Shown: piece after piece, positions 35,301 to 44,816 of the stretch
Layout of the letters: every line of letters starts with the position of its first letter
Numbering within the stretch: the first letter of the stretch is position 1
Source of the DNA: a virus
IMG/VR virus record: IMGVR_UViG_3300009154_000090
Span: 1-46,873 of that record
DNA: 46,873 bases
Strand: one strand, 5' to 3'
Translations under genes and position numbers: made by a program
The notes under the pieces: model-generated
Databases searched by the model: none
What the model was told of the DNA's origin: nothing
The model's input: only the letters and a program-made list of their open reading frames with translations

Positions 35301-38189
35301 ACCACTATTGCCTTGTCGCCAGGTGTAAGGTGGATATACAATAAATTTTGTAGGTGTGAAAAATTCACTACTTGGAATTGTATAAATTGTTGTGTGAGAT
35401 TTAATGTTGTGAGCAATATTCCATCCAGGAATAGTAGCATCATAAGCACTTAAACCTATTCTTGTAGTTCTAGCTCCATTTTGTATGGAATGTTTAATAC
35501 TTGATATATCACTAAATTTTGTAGAAGATAAGGAATAATAATATCCTAAATCATTAGCTATAGACCATTTAAAAGAAGAAGCACTAATCTTGGGTAATAC
35601 ATTTGTATTACCATAAAAAGCATAATTATTTAAATTTTCTTGCGGACGAGTAACAACATTTTTATCATTGGCGTTTGCTAAAATTAAAGAAGTTCTATCT
35701 TGATATGTTGTATTAAAATATGTATTATATATACTATTATCTGGATGATCTTTAATTGTTAGATTTAATGTACCTAAAACATTGTTATTTTTGTAATGAG
35801 ATATAGCTGATAAACTAAGATAATGATCATTGAAGGCATTTAAAGAAGAGCTTAAACTTATAGAAAAATTTATGCCGCTTAAATTATTTGAAAAATTATT
35901 TGAGCCTTTGTATATATTATTGAAAAGGTCATATGCTGTGACGGGTGAAACTTTTTGAGAATCATATATAACGCCGTCATAACTCCAGGTCCAATACATA
36001 GGAATATCTTGGGGTATATTGTATAATGTGCCTTTAATAGGCACTGCAGCTGTTAATGATATATTTGTAATTCTATTGGCATTAAAAGCTGATAACAATC
36101 CAACTTGAAATTTTCCTTCAGATAAATAATCAAATAGATTTGGATTAGTAATTGCTTTGGCAGTTTCGTTATATTTTTGAGAAGATAAAATTATTGTAGT
36201 TGTATCTGGTCCATATCCAGACACGGCAATTGTCCAAGTGGAGCTGTTAAATCTTATGGCACTATTAGGACTAATAGTTGAAACAACTCTACCAGATTGA
36301 TCTACAGATTGTAAAGATACTCTAGAAGAAAGAGGTGATGTTGAAGTAAAATTCCAAGATATTAAAGAGTTAGTTAAATCTCTGGCAGGAAAATTTGGAA
36401 ATACAACTAAGTCTGAACAATCTAAAACAATTTTATTTTGTTCTTCTTGCAATACTTTTAAAGATATGGGATATCCAGGATTACCTTGAACAATCCCTTG
36501 ACCAAATTTCAATACATTAGCGGTTGTACAATCAGATCTATAATTAAAAATTGTACTACTTAAAGATGTTCTAAAGGTTAAATCAATTTCTCCGTGAGAT
36601 GACGGGTCATAAATTAATAAAAATTGAGGAGCTTGAGTGGTAGGTACAAAGGGAGAATTAACTAAATCATATTGCAAATCTAAATTTGAGCCATAATAAC
36701 AATATACATGATTTAATAGATAAGCATTAGAAGATGATAAATCTATAACATTTAAAGAAATATAATCACTTGGTGCAAATGTTGGTAAATCCAAATTTAA
36801 AATATTAAAATTAGAAGATAAACAAGAGGATAGATAAATAGATGAAATTGTAGATCGTGTAGTCCAAGAAGAAAGAGAAAAATTTAAATTAGTTACGTCA
36901 TTAACTCCTTTAAAATTGGCACTAGAAAAAGCAGTTTTAAAAGTATAATAATGTGGTGAATATGGAATTTTCCATATCATATTATCAAATGGTGTAGTAC
37001 CATCCGAAATAAATGCATTAAAATCATTAAGACCAGAAGCACTTCTTAAAGTTGTTTGATTGTTATAAACCGGTGATGTTGCATCAAAATGATAAGGAGA
37101 TTCTGCTACGTATTTTACTTGTACACTTTTTTCTGGAACTCCTTGAAGAATATTTACAGGATTTCTATTAGCATCTAAATAATATAGACTTTTATATTTT
37201 AGATTAGTAGTACTTAAATTTATAGAAGCAGATAAAATACAATTAGAAATATCTTCTAAGGTCAAATCTGTATTAATACCACTTTGGATTAATTGGAATG
37301 TAGTCGTGTTAGGTGATTCTAAATTAAGATTATGAATAAAAGAAGATCTAAAACCATGTTTTAAATTTGGGGTTTCTTCTGGATAATCTTGTCCGATATT
37401 ATTAGCTTTGTCTCCATAAAAAGCTGTGTTATTAAATTTAGTAAATATAGAGTCGGCTCTTAAATTGGTTTTGTTTGGTTCTAATAAAATGTTTAAAGTT
37501 ACAGGATTATAATTTTCTGTAAATTTAATAACCGGATTAATAGCTATATTTTTTGATGCAGATAAACTATACAATAAATTAAAAGAAATGCTATTATTGC
37601 GTACACTGGTAACTGAAGGTTTTGAAGTTGTATATGCTAAATGTCTGTTATAAGCGTCTTGTTCTGCTGATGAAGAATTAAAAAAGAATGTAGTATCATT
37701 TAAAAAAACAGTTGACGTTCTTAAATAAAAAGAAGTTCCATCACTAGATAAAGCTATTGGGTAAAGAAAAAGTTTTTGCGGATATAAAGAATAAGACTTA
37801 TAATTTAATTTTGAAGTTATATCATCTTTTGTTTGTAAATCTTGTGGGCCAAAATTAATTGAAAAATAATTAAAAACCGGGCCAACATTATATTTTCTTA
37901 AAGAAGATGGTTTCCATGTAAAGGTATTATTATCTATAAAGGATGTAATTTTTGTTAAACTATTATCCGGATCTATAAAATATTGAACAGCAGGACCATA
38001 GTTAAAATCAATTTGATTATAGACATTGAGAACTTTGTTAATATCACTAATAGGATTATTAACGAATCTAAAAAGATTTTCAGCTTGTAAGGCACTTAAT
38101 CCAACTATAACACTATTATAGTAGTTTGGTACTATATTATAATACTCTTCCGGCCAATTGCCTTGTTTTGTTATAGTATAATCTGCCAT
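32328..38189 (-). CDS. Giant virion protein, 1953 aa: Ig-like array, PKD domain and NHL-like propeller
   Basis: The first ~1300 residues are a Ser/Asn/Leu-rich array of beta-sandwich-like segments ('LSLSA-x', 'SSxxxY-x-L-x-A' strands) without recognisable catalytic motifs. A PKD-type domain sits at about 1310-1390 (IVSYNIYFGDGLSAQ; YHSYDSKGVYILSYDV). Residues about 1490-1710 contain NHL-like strands (NNLYLVDNYKNKVYKFN; NVFVLDYGNRCVKQYTQDL; KIYVFDHMGSVVSNF). The end is separate and Cys-containing (CTDPFCWSWKSMSCYN; SATSHCCDQNVSPI). No signal peptide is seen. Its place, two genes after gp6, suggests a baseplate-attached fibre or extender. The gene lies 38 nt after the 1225-aa gene. Confidence 0.7.
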   Translation of the reverse strand: MADYTITKQGNWPEEYYNIVPNYYNSVIVGLSALQAENLFRFVNNPISDINKVLNVYNQIDFNYGPAVQYFIDPDNSLTKITSFIDNNTFTWKPSSLRKYNVGPVFNYFSINFGPQDLQTKDDITSKLNYKSYSLYPQKLFLYPIALSSDGTSFYLRTSTVFLNDTTFFFNSSSAEQDAYNRHLAYTTSKPSVTSVRNNSISFNLLYSLSASKNIAINPVIKFTENYNPVTLNILLEPNKTNLRADSIFTKFNNTAFYGDKANNIGQDYPEETPNLKHGFRSSFIHNLNLESPNTTTFQLIQSGINTDLTLEDISNCILSASINLSTTNLKYKSLYYLDANRNPVNILQGVPEKSVQVKYVAESPYHFDATSPVYNNQTTLRSASGLNDFNAFISDGTTPFDNMIWKIPYSPHYYTFKTAFSSANFKGVNDVTNLNFSLSSWTTRSTISSIYLSSCLSSNFNILNLDLPTFAPSDYISLNVIDLSSSNAYLLNHVYCYYGSNLDLQYDLVNSPFVPTTQAPQFLLIYDPSSHGEIDLTFRTSLSSTIFNYRSDCTTANVLKFGQGIVQGNPGYPISLKVLQEEQNKIVLDCSDLVVFPNFPARDLTNSLISWNFTSTSPLSSRVSLQSVDQSGRVVSTISPNSAIRFNSSTWTIAVSGYGPDTTTIILSSQKYNETAKAITNPNLFDYLSEGKFQVGLLSAFNANRITNISLTAAVPIKGTLYNIPQDIPMYWTWSYDGVIYDSQKVSPVTAYDLFNNIYKGSNNFSNNLSGINFSISLSSSLNAFNDHYLSLSAISHYKNNNVLGTLNLTIKDHPDNSIYNTYFNTTYQDRTSLILANANDKNVVTRPQENLNNYAFYGNTNVLPKISASSFKWSIANDLGYYYSLSSTKFSDISSIKHSIQNGARTTRIGLSAYDATIPGWNIAHNIKSHTTIYTIPSSEFFTPTKFIVYPPYTWRQGNSGLITILDGSNFTLAQAPTAYRYTKTSSQPFYLSANKVAISYEYTYGSDQIFLAANSSNNFSASIPYDRNNQEIYSLSGISLSLSAFNGMFPKVNGLTYYGLTSNGSLTGSYTGNFAITSQTIPARNAIYGSTSALSAFYQNPRLVDFQTMTLRASAVDTAIVFDYNTVTQLGVQFTPITAINLEDNLFVGVLQTLTPANSSNSPVRSTQDFNKGVVTYTLSSKEGGWLGHIDVPAVNGLYDLFILNVGDASIPFNVSPYKFNSLVLTASATVPISIPSSTFNGYTTAQYSGSRDLWSTIYQVISSERHSLVAYSTSVKPEIYLSSYYALTGDSIRIEFETPELAKEIENVEIVSYNIYFGDGLSAQHLINDVVYHSYDSKGVYILSYDVNYNNGLTRSFTLQQHPITVFNRWPTYNQSEIRLLSEAQLTLPWTLDQIYIQPNEFGEADIFNTSISRLNDNLTYLKNNIQTINTDAPTLYYGWLGCNTKDLARGIQWHTLDFHNLHYNNTNYATSNGFSYFSNIRDFVETDNEILVLDGKNLRAFSAAKIPTEIIFDNNLQIKQLLVNPVSIDYDGDNNNLYLVDNYKNKVYKFNLSFDYISEINIQLAVGGFGTINDSNKFNAPSEVLYSNDNVFVLDYGNRCVKQYTQDLNWIYTYYTEEFATNIPSNIAIHPTTTLPYVATNNYKIYVFDHMGSVVSNFTLYEARTEGHKIVKILFDQGGDFFYVVTTKNIFKYSIVGTFISIVNIPYGSLNNSNGAILNYTSGKYFSHRSLSFSTNNSIIRCQDIVTLFKVGEGLPYEYWTEDQLLVGRDEFAQDIVYNRTFTRLVQNIKSFRNTMDSRFIIATEQTPYGTVRYFAKSPIAVASRPIFSSDIENETIKVGVNEFNVPQVINRELKKIYEALQYLTGYLSITDVRLLSGINTGCTDPFCWSWKSMSCYNLSLPVVRICNINPITYAELESSYPSTYVYAPSNTWGSATSHCCDQNVSPI

Positions 38190-38227
38190 GTCTATAATAA
38201 TTATGAAGAAAATTCAAATTTCCCCTT

Positions 38228-41200
38228 TTAAATAAACCCTAAACCTTTATAAAATAAATATGTAAAAATAAATTCCATCATTCCATTATCGGTATCCCAT
38301 TCAAGATATGAATCCGGGTAATCGCCTACTTCTTGGTTTTTTAAGAATTGTATATAATTTTGTTTGTTTACATTAAAATTACCCCAATCTATAATATTAT
38401 CGGTATTGATAATATTTTGAGATGGTAAGAATTCATAAAATTCATAAAAACTTTGCCAATCATTTCCTAAATTAAGAGAATAAGCTAAAATATCTAAGCT
38501 ATAATTTTCATTACCCTTTTTGTTTAAAGATATTAAATTATAATCTTCTACGTCATCTGGATTCAGATGTAATTGACCAGTTGGTATTAATTTATAAGAA
38601 TTTAAAGATTTTGATTTGAGTAAAACTGGTGTACCTGCTGTTACAGAATAAGAAAGAGAGGATAATAACTCACCTCTATTAAAATTATGATATTTGTTAT
38701 AAGAATTAAAATTAAGAGAATCATCCATTTCTCCGCCAAATAATCTGCTTTGATTTACACTAAGAACATTCATAGCTCTCTTAATTGCTAAAGGAAAATT
38801 TAATCTAAAATCATCACTATTCATATCAACAGATGCAGCTAAATCATATAAAGAATCTACATCACAGGTATCAACATCGGATTGATTAGATACAAAATTT
38901 GCAATCTTTTCATAAGTTAATACACCTAAGTCATCGTGTTTAAACGGTGCTTGACCGTATATATCCTTTAAGAAATTAAATAAATTTTCACTTTCTAATA
39001 ATGATGGCATGAAAGCTAAAGATTTCATTTGTTCACCTAAATCAAAATTTTCATTTATTTTAAAAATATCATAATAATTTGGAGGGTAGAATGATATATT
39101 GTTAGGTAATGTTGTTCCAGAAATAGCCTTGTAAGTTACTCCATTATAATTTATATAAGAACTATCATTGTAATCTAGAGCTTGATATTTATTAATCCAC
39201 CTAAACCCAGACCAGTCACCAACGGCTTTAGCAGACTTACTCCAAGGATTGTATTCTAATTGAGTAGGAGCTTTTTCAGCACTTAATGTATATACAAAAC
39301 CTTTAGGGTTTAATCTAAATCTGTCTTCTATTACTTGAGTAGAAGAATTTATAACAAATACTTTATTTTCTATAGAATTTATAATATAGATTTTACCTAA
39401 AATATCTGATGTAATACCTTCTAAAGCAGTTTCTTCTGTATTATAATCTGGATAAAACCAATCTGGTATTTTATCAGAATAACTATTATCTGTTACATTA
39501 ATAGAAGAAAATTCTCCAGTCTGGGAGTTTATAATTCCAGCCCATTGATAACTAAATGTAAACCAAGGATTTTGATTTACATCTAAAGTTAAATGGTTAA
39601 TACCAGCAAATGGTCCGTATGAAGTCAATAAAACACCGTTGGTGTCTCTTTTTTCTAAATAGCCTCCTCCAAGAGCTAGATCTGTACAAACCCAAATGTT
39701 ATTTGTGTTATCACAAACTATTTCTAAAGGAGATACATAAGCATCATATTGTACGGAATTTAATATATTACCAGAAGATAGATATTTTACCAACCATCCA
39801 CTAAATGGATTAGAATAAGTAACCCATACATTGTCATTTAAATCAGTCTCTATGAATGTAGGTTGAATTGGATAATTATCATCAGTTGCCATAGAAATGG
39901 AATATGCATCTGATTGATCTCTCCACCATTCTATAAATCTAGGATTCTCAACATTTTCTATATTATTAAAATTTGTATAGGTAATATAATTTCCTAAATT
40001 ATCAAATTTAAATACATAAGGGGTGTCATGAAAAGCTACCCATATATTTTTTTGACTATCCAATGCTATTCCCATAGGAGATACTTGATCAGGGATAAGA
40101 AAATTTGGAGCTGGTATAGAACTATATTTAAGTTTAGTTAAAACCGCATTTAAATCTATATCTATTAAAATATCACCAATAGAATTTACTCTGTATAATT
40201 TGTTTAATTCAGAATCAACCATCCAAGCATGGTAAGATGGGCCCGGTAATGCTGCTATATTAGACACTCCGTGAAATCCAGAAACTGCAAAGGTATTAGT
40301 TGTAAAAAATGTATCGTCGTTAAAAGATTCTATAATAGGCAAATTAAAGCTGTTAACATGGACTTTATCTAAATAATTTAAAGTTACTGCAGAAACTCCT
40401 TTATTATAATAATATTGTGCAGTCCCCATCATACCAGCCATAGGATTAGAAATCCAAAGTACTGGACTTATGTATTTGGATGATACATCTGGAATAGGAA
40501 AATATCCACTTCCTTCAATATAACAATCAATACTGCTATTTTTATTAACAAATGATCCCTTATAATATCCGCCAGTTTTAAATCCATCTTTGTCTTTAAA
40601 ATTAAATTTTATAGCTGATGGACTATATACAAAATCTAATTCTGTTCCATTTAAATCATAAGCAGATAAAGAAACTGGTATTTTAGTAGAACTAAAAAGA
40701 TCAAACATTGTTGTATCATCAAACGGTACATAATTTGGAAATTCAAATTCTGATGATGTTTTGACACCATTACCATCTATTAAATCATCATTTATGAAAA
40801 TTTTGTTAAAACCAAAATCAATCAATATAGGATTTTGTTGTCCTATAAATCTAATATTAGAAATAGGATTTATTCCGTTTTGGGAAATTCTAATATAATC
40901 TGGTTCTCTCCAAGAGAATATATGTGGAAGAGTTACAGAAGCTAGACTATTAGAATAACTTGGGGTTTTCTTGTCTGAATTTAAAGAGTCATGTATAGAT
41001 CTTATAGCACTAGTTTGTAGAGTTGCTATAATAGTACTATACGGTTGTTTTTGTAGATATAAATCTGAGTTATAAAGATCATCTACAAAATAGAATTGAG
41101 CAGTACCAGTGACTCCTATTACATAACCATTAGGGTTTATATTTCCAGAATCATCAATTTTAATAATAGTATCTTGAGTTTTGATAGAATTAATTTGATT

Positions 41201-41905
41201 ACCATCTAGATCTAAAAATTTCCATTGTGGTCTTAAAAATGACCAATTGTTTTCTGGTTCTTGATATTGATAAGACTTAGAGAATTGAGAACCTAGATCA
41301 ATATAATGGTCTCCGGTGTCTGAAGATGTTATATTAATTTTAAAAGGATAGCGATTTAAGTGTCCAGCAAACGTAGGAGGTGGTATTATGTCAAAATATA
41401 TAGATTCATTTAAAAATAAATTAACTTCTATTTGCTTGCTATAGGTATAAGAGCCTCCTGAATTTGTATAAACAGATGCGTAAACATTATATTTGCCTGG
41501 AGTCTTATATTGATGAGAAGGAAAGGGATTACGACTAGTTTCTCCATCTCCAAAATTCCATAATACAGCTTTGTATATTTTAGCATAATTTGGATCTATT
41601 GAAAAATTAAAATTAGTTGCATTGGCATATCCAATATCTCTATCACTTAAAATTCCATTTATGTTTACACTAGATGTTAAAAATACAGAATTACCATATG
41701 GATCCGTTGCATATAATTGGACATTAAATTTTCCAGAACTTTGATATATATGAGTTGGTGTTATATCTAAAGAATTTGTATTATCTCCAAATGACCAAAC
41801 AAAATCTGTATAATTTGCTATGGTATAGTTATCCGGATAAAAGGATAAAGAAGTTGTATGAGTATATCCAAAATTAGATGGACTTATTTTAATAAAGGCA
41901 GACAT
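38228..41905 (-). CDS. Virion protein, 1225 aa: tandem PKD domains and NHL-like propeller (gp7-position)
   Basis: Two PKD domains open the protein (residues about 1-165): TDFVWSFGDNTNSLDITPTH then KFNVQLYATDP, and AVLWNFGDGETSRNPFPSHQ then KYNVYASVYTN. Further beta-sandwich material follows. An NHL/streptogramin-lyase-like propeller lies near 555-810 (HAWMVDSELNKLYRVNSIGD; DSQKNIWVAFHDTPYVFKFD; NTNNIWVCTDLALGGGYLEK). The last ~260 residues (DLYGQ-like helices; FRLNFPLAIKRAMNVLSVNQ; FNRGELLSS) look like the virion-binding part. In T4 the gene after 6 is gene 7 (1032 aa), so a gp7-type wedge role is possible by position. It begins 7 nt after gp6 stops, and the ATG sits in the palindrome GACATATGTC (41901-41910). 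Confidence 0.7.
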   Translation of the reverse strand: MSAFIKISPSNFGYTHTTSLSFYPDNYTIANYTDFVWSFGDNTNSLDITPTHIYQSSGKFNVQLYATDPYGNSVFLTSSVNINGILSDRDIGYANATNFNFSIDPNYAKIYKAVLWNFGDGETSRNPFPSHQYKTPGKYNVYASVYTNSGGSYTYSKQIEVNLFLNESIYFDIIPPPTFAGHLNRYPFKINITSSDTGDHYIDLGSQFSKSYQYQEPENNWSFLRPQWKFLDLDGNQINSIKTQDTIIKIDDSGNINPNGYVIGVTGTAQFYFVDDLYNSDLYLQKQPYSTIIATLQTSAIRSIHDSLNSDKKTPSYSNSLASVTLPHIFSWREPDYIRISQNGINPISNIRFIGQQNPILIDFGFNKIFINDDLIDGNGVKTSSEFEFPNYVPFDDTTMFDLFSSTKIPVSLSAYDLNGTELDFVYSPSAIKFNFKDKDGFKTGGYYKGSFVNKNSSIDCYIEGSGYFPIPDVSSKYISPVLWISNPMAGMMGTAQYYYNKGVSAVTLNYLDKVHVNSFNLPIIESFNDDTFFTTNTFAVSGFHGVSNIAALPGPSYHAWMVDSELNKLYRVNSIGDILIDIDLNAVLTKLKYSSIPAPNFLIPDQVSPMGIALDSQKNIWVAFHDTPYVFKFDNLGNYITYTNFNNIENVENPRFIEWWRDQSDAYSISMATDDNYPIQPTFIETDLNDNVWVTYSNPFSGWLVKYLSSGNILNSVQYDAYVSPLEIVCDNTNNIWVCTDLALGGGYLEKRDTNGVLLTSYGPFAGINHLTLDVNQNPWFTFSYQWAGIINSQTGEFSSINVTDNSYSDKIPDWFYPDYNTEETALEGITSDILGKIYIINSIENKVFVINSSTQVIEDRFRLNPKGFVYTLSAEKAPTQLEYNPWSKSAKAVGDWSGFRWINKYQALDYNDSSYINYNGVTYKAISGTTLPNNISFYPPNYYDIFKINENFDLGEQMKSLAFMPSLLESENLFNFLKDIYGQAPFKHDDLGVLTYEKIANFVSNQSDVDTCDVDSLYDLAASVDMNSDDFRLNFPLAIKRAMNVLSVNQSRLFGGEMDDSLNFNSYNKYHNFNRGELLSSLSYSVTAGTPVLLKSKSLNSYKLIPTGQLHLNPDDVEDYNLISLNKKGNENYSLDILAYSLNLGNDWQSFYEFYEFLPSQNIINTDNIIDWGNFNVNKQNYIQFLKNQEVGDYPDSYLEWDTDNGMMEFIFTYLFYKGLGFI

Positions 41906-41912
41906 ATGTCAA

Positions 41913-43709
41913 TTAAAAGTCTGCAGCTTTAATTGCTCCAGTGATTTCTTTTACAACGATTCTAGAAGTTAGATTATCTATGTTATTGAATATAGGAAAT
42001 TTAAAATAATCTAAAGTTATATTTTGACTATAAACTTGAGAATCGTTTTCTGGATATGTATTATTCCACAACAATACGGAAATACCTTCTACGTAAGTGT
42101 CCGTATCTTTTCTGTAAGTTTGTATACGTGATACTCCGTCAATATTTAAAATGTTTGTAGACAATTGATATAAATCAATTGATTGTCCGAGATTGTTAGC
42201 TACTCTATTAAAATTAGAAGAGAATACTCTAAGAACATCAGCAAGAATGGCTGAATCAGCTCTTCTTGTATTTCGATTTTTAGTTATTATTAATTGGCAA
42301 TTATTTAAATCTTTAGGACTTGGAGTAATATTTGGATTAGCTACATAAAAATCCAAATACATATATACCGGATCCATTGGAACTATTTGTGAAGTCAAAG
42401 TCTTATTTGAATTTAATCCGTTTAGAATTATTTCTTTTTGAGGAGAAGAAAGATACTCTTGCAAATTACTACTAGGTACCATATACAAATAAAGATTATT
42501 AAAATTACAACTATTGGCAAAATTAATTTGATTTATTAATACTCTATTTTCTTTTTGAGGTTCATTAAGTCCTATATTATATAGATACTTGATATGACCT
42601 TTTAAATAATCATCGTTGTTTATTAATTTTAAATCTGATAAGAAATTAGAATAATTGGATCTTACATAAGATTCATAATCTGTAGTCGTAACTAATCTAT
42701 ATTGAGATCTAAATGCTTGAGGAGCATTTGCTCTTATGCTATCTACATTTTCTTCTTCGGAATAAACTGTAGAAGGATATTCATTATTAATCAAGGTTTG
42801 GCTTAATTGTTGAGTTGTTAAAAACTTTTGATTAACAATAATGTCTGACATTATTTCATTATAAATTTTAGAATTATAAGCAACTATAGGAGTGTTGTTT
42901 AAAGCATTGGGTCCTATGCCAGCTGCATTTTTATCAATACTGAGATAAAATATTTGAATCTGATCTCCGGTTTTTAATTTACGCCCATTAACATCATTAC
43001 CAAATTTAATTTCATAATTTTTATTAGAATTAAATCTTACTTCATAAACAGAATCAGTTGCATTATAAAGGAATAATTCAGAAGCTCTTGTCCAATCTTC
43101 CCAGTGTCCAGTGTCAAAAGGTTTTACATATACAAAAATGTTAAAGTGATCTACATTAACATTCGGAGGCAATGATAGATATATTATTTCATTATCTATA
43201 CCAAAAGCAGTATAAAGAGGATATTCTTGAAATCCTCCTTGATATATTAAATGGGTATTTGCTATATCGGAAATGGTTTCAGCTAAATCTGTATATTTTG
43301 TAAAATTAATATCGTGATTAAAAGAATATATATTATTACCTACGGTTATATTGCTATATCTAGGTATGGTGTAATTTCCAGAAGTAATATATTCAGATGT
43401 TTTAATTGTAAAAGGAACATTTTGGCCAAGTCTTCCAACTGGATTATAACTTAATAATTTTACAATTCTATTCATGTTCTCATAAAGTTGAGATTCTGTA
43501 AACATGGATTCCGAAGAAGTCTTATTAAGATAAAATAATAAGGTACTAAAACTATATCCTATGATATCTATTAAAGCTGATAGATTGGATCCTTGATAAT
43601 TTTGATCCGTAAAAACTTGACCTTGATTTAATTTACTAATGATTAAATCTCTGATGCTTGTTCCATCAAAGGCTACATAAGAATTGGAATTAAAAGGGTC
43701 ATTGCTCAT
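41913..43709 (-). CDS. Baseplate wedge protein gp6 / baseplate J-like, 598 aa
   Basis: The sequence has the hallmarks of the gp6/J family. An N-terminal helical part reads LIDIIGYSFSTLLFYLNKTS then ESQLYENMNRIVKLLSYNP ('one region of short neighbouring helices, then L-x-YNPVGRLGQ'). A middle beta domain has VYEVRFNSNKNYEIKFGNDV then NGRKLKTGDQIQIFYL. A later segment reads IRANAPQAFRSQYRLVTTTD then YESYVRS ('AP-x-x-F-x-(S/T)-Q-x-R-x-VT-x-x-DYE'). T4 gp6 is 660 aa, so the length agrees. It should form the heterotrimeric wedge with gp7 and anchor to gp25. The gene overlaps gp25 by 4 nt, and it is followed by the 1225-aa gene. Confidence 0.9.
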   Translation of the reverse strand: MSNDPFNSNSYVAFDGTSIRDLIISKLNQGQVFTDQNYQGSNLSALIDIIGYSFSTLLFYLNKTSSESMFTESQLYENMNRIVKLLSYNPVGRLGQNVPFTIKTSEYITSGNYTIPRYSNITVGNNIYSFNHDINFTKYTDLAETISDIANTHLIYQGGFQEYPLYTAFGIDNEIIYLSLPPNVNVDHFNIFVYVKPFDTGHWEDWTRASELFLYNATDSVYEVRFNSNKNYEIKFGNDVNGRKLKTGDQIQIFYLSIDKNAAGIGPNALNNTPIVAYNSKIYNEIMSDIIVNQKFLTTQQLSQTLINNEYPSTVYSEEENVDSIRANAPQAFRSQYRLVTTTDYESYVRSNYSNFLSDLKLINNDDYLKGHIKYLYNIGLNEPQKENRVLINQINFANSCNFNNLYLYMVPSSNLQEYLSSPQKEIILNGLNSNKTLTSQIVPMDPVYMYLDFYVANPNITPSPKDLNNCQLIITKNRNTRRADSAILADVLRVFSSNFNRVANNLGQSIDLYQLSTNILNIDGVSRIQTYRKDTDTYVEGISVLLWNNTYPENDSQVYSQNITLDYFKFPIFNNIDNLTSRIVVKEITGAIKAADF

Positions 43710-44212
43710 AATATTTGAATGTTATTGGAAAATATTTTCATAGGAGTTTTAAATATATTGTTATTACCTGCTAATTTATATATGAGTATTACGTGATACA
43801 TCAATTGGTCTGGTAACGGATATACTTCTATATTTACTATAGAGACCCTAGGTTCAAAGGTGGTTATTGCTCTTAATATATCATTGCCTATAATTTTACC
43901 TCTGATATTGTCTACCTTTTCAAAAAGATATTGATTCAAATTAGAACCAAAGGAAGGTGATAATATCTTTTGTCCTGGTATAGTTGTGAATATGTTGCGT
44001 AAAGAATTTGTTATAGCTGCTACATCATTATCTACTTGAATATCATTAGAGGTTTGAGGGTTCAATCCTATTCCGACATTTTTAGCCATAGTCAAATCTA
44101 AATGCAAATCTGTATAAACAGACATCACTTTTACTGGTTCTTTTGAAGGTAAAGTGGTGGAATACTGAGTTTGGCGGGGATTAATTAAATTATCTAGGTA
44201 AATAGTTGCCAT
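43706..44212 (-). CDS. Baseplate wedge protein gp25 (GPW/gp25 family), 168 aa
   Basis: The motif 'LRNIFTTIPGQKILSPSFGS' followed by NLNQYLFE is characteristic of GPW/gp25 proteins (T4 gp25, P2 gpW); the IPG-(Q/E)-(K/R)-x-(L/M)-x-P-x-FG block is the family signature. Helical IRGKIIGNDILRAITTFEPR and a C-terminal strand pair VSIVNIEVYP / YHVILIYKL complete the fold. It is longer than T4 gp25 (132 aa), with a ~40-aa N-terminal extension. The protein joins the wedge to the sheath. It is the first gene of the minus-strand virion unit, and the TAAATATTTA element at 44221 is its likely promoter. Confidence 0.85.
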   Translation of the reverse strand: MATIYLDNLINPRQTQYSTTLPSKEPVKVMSVYTDLHLDLTMAKNVGIGLNPQTSNDIQVDNDVAAITNSLRNIFTTIPGQKILSPSFGSNLNQYLFEKVDNIRGKIIGNDILRAITTFEPRVSIVNIEVYPLPDQLMYHVILIYKLAGNNNIFKTPMKIFSNNIQIL

Positions 44213-44220
44213 GTCGGAGG

Positions 44221-44230
44221 TAAATATTTA
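44221..44230. promoter_or_regulatory. Palindromic divergent late-promoter candidate TAAATATTTA
   Basis: The 37-nt region between the divergent genes at 44212 (gp25, minus) and 44250 (plus) contains the perfect palindrome TAAATATTTA. It offers a TAAATA late-promoter-like core on both strands, 8 nt from the ATG at 44212 and 19 nt from the ATG at 44250. The two genes could thus be driven divergently from one site. Confidence 0.4.
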
Positions 44231-44249
44231 GGTCTAACATACAATATCT

Positions 44250-44816
44250 ATGAGTCAAAAATTCAACAAATTCCAAACATTATGCGAAAAGGCATTTTCC
44301 CATTTTTCTAATGGGGGTTTTCGCACTAATTCCCCAGTGAAGCTTACACCAGCTTTTTTCAAGTCAAATTTCTATAAAGAGAGATATCAGAGAGATGGTG
44401 TATTCGATCAATGGATTAAAGGTATCTTAGAATCCAATCCAGAAACCTTTTTCTTTATTCACGAAGTTTCAAGCAATTCAACAAATGCTAGTTCTAAAGA
44501 TGCTAATGATTTAGCTGGTGGTTCTGATATCTTATTAACTTTAAAAACAGATCCTCGTACATTACAATGGCCTACAGAATTCAATGAATTCACTGTGCCG
44601 GGCAATTATGAATATGTTGAAGTATTAAATTTCGGTAACAATTTACCACCAGTTCAAGGTGTTCCTAACAAGTATGAGCGTCCTATTGGTGATTCAAAGG
44701 CTACAGAATTAAAGAATGATTTTGATATTCTAAACAATCGTCCTACGGATGATTCTTTACCTAAGAAGAATACTTCTATTCCAGCTTCTCCTGCTAAGGA
44801 AAAGCGTTACGTTTAA
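44250..44816 (+). CDS. Hypothetical phage protein, 188 aa
   Basis: This is a soluble single-domain protein with a helical front (FNKFQTLCEKAFSHFSNGGF), a mixed middle with GGSDILLTLKTDPRTLQWPT and FTVPGNYEYVEVLNFGNNLP, and a disordered, charged tail (PTDDSLPKKNTSIPASPAKE). The line-up of short beta strands ('VPGNYEYVEV', 'NNLPPVQGVPN') suggests a small beta-barrel, but I do not recognise the family. It stands alone on the plus strand between baseplate and replication genes, and its stop overlaps the end of the clamp-loader gene by 4 nt (convergent). It could be a regulator or a virion component; nothing here decides it. Confidence 0.6.
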   Translation: MSQKFNKFQTLCEKAFSHFSNGGFRTNSPVKLTPAFFKSNFYKERYQRDGVFDQWIKGILESNPETFFFIHEVSSNSTNASSKDANDLAGGSDILLTLKTDPRTLQWPTEFNEFTVPGNYEYVEVLNFGNNLPPVQGVPNKYERPIGDSKATELKNDFDILNNRPTDDSLPKKNTSIPASPAKEKRYV

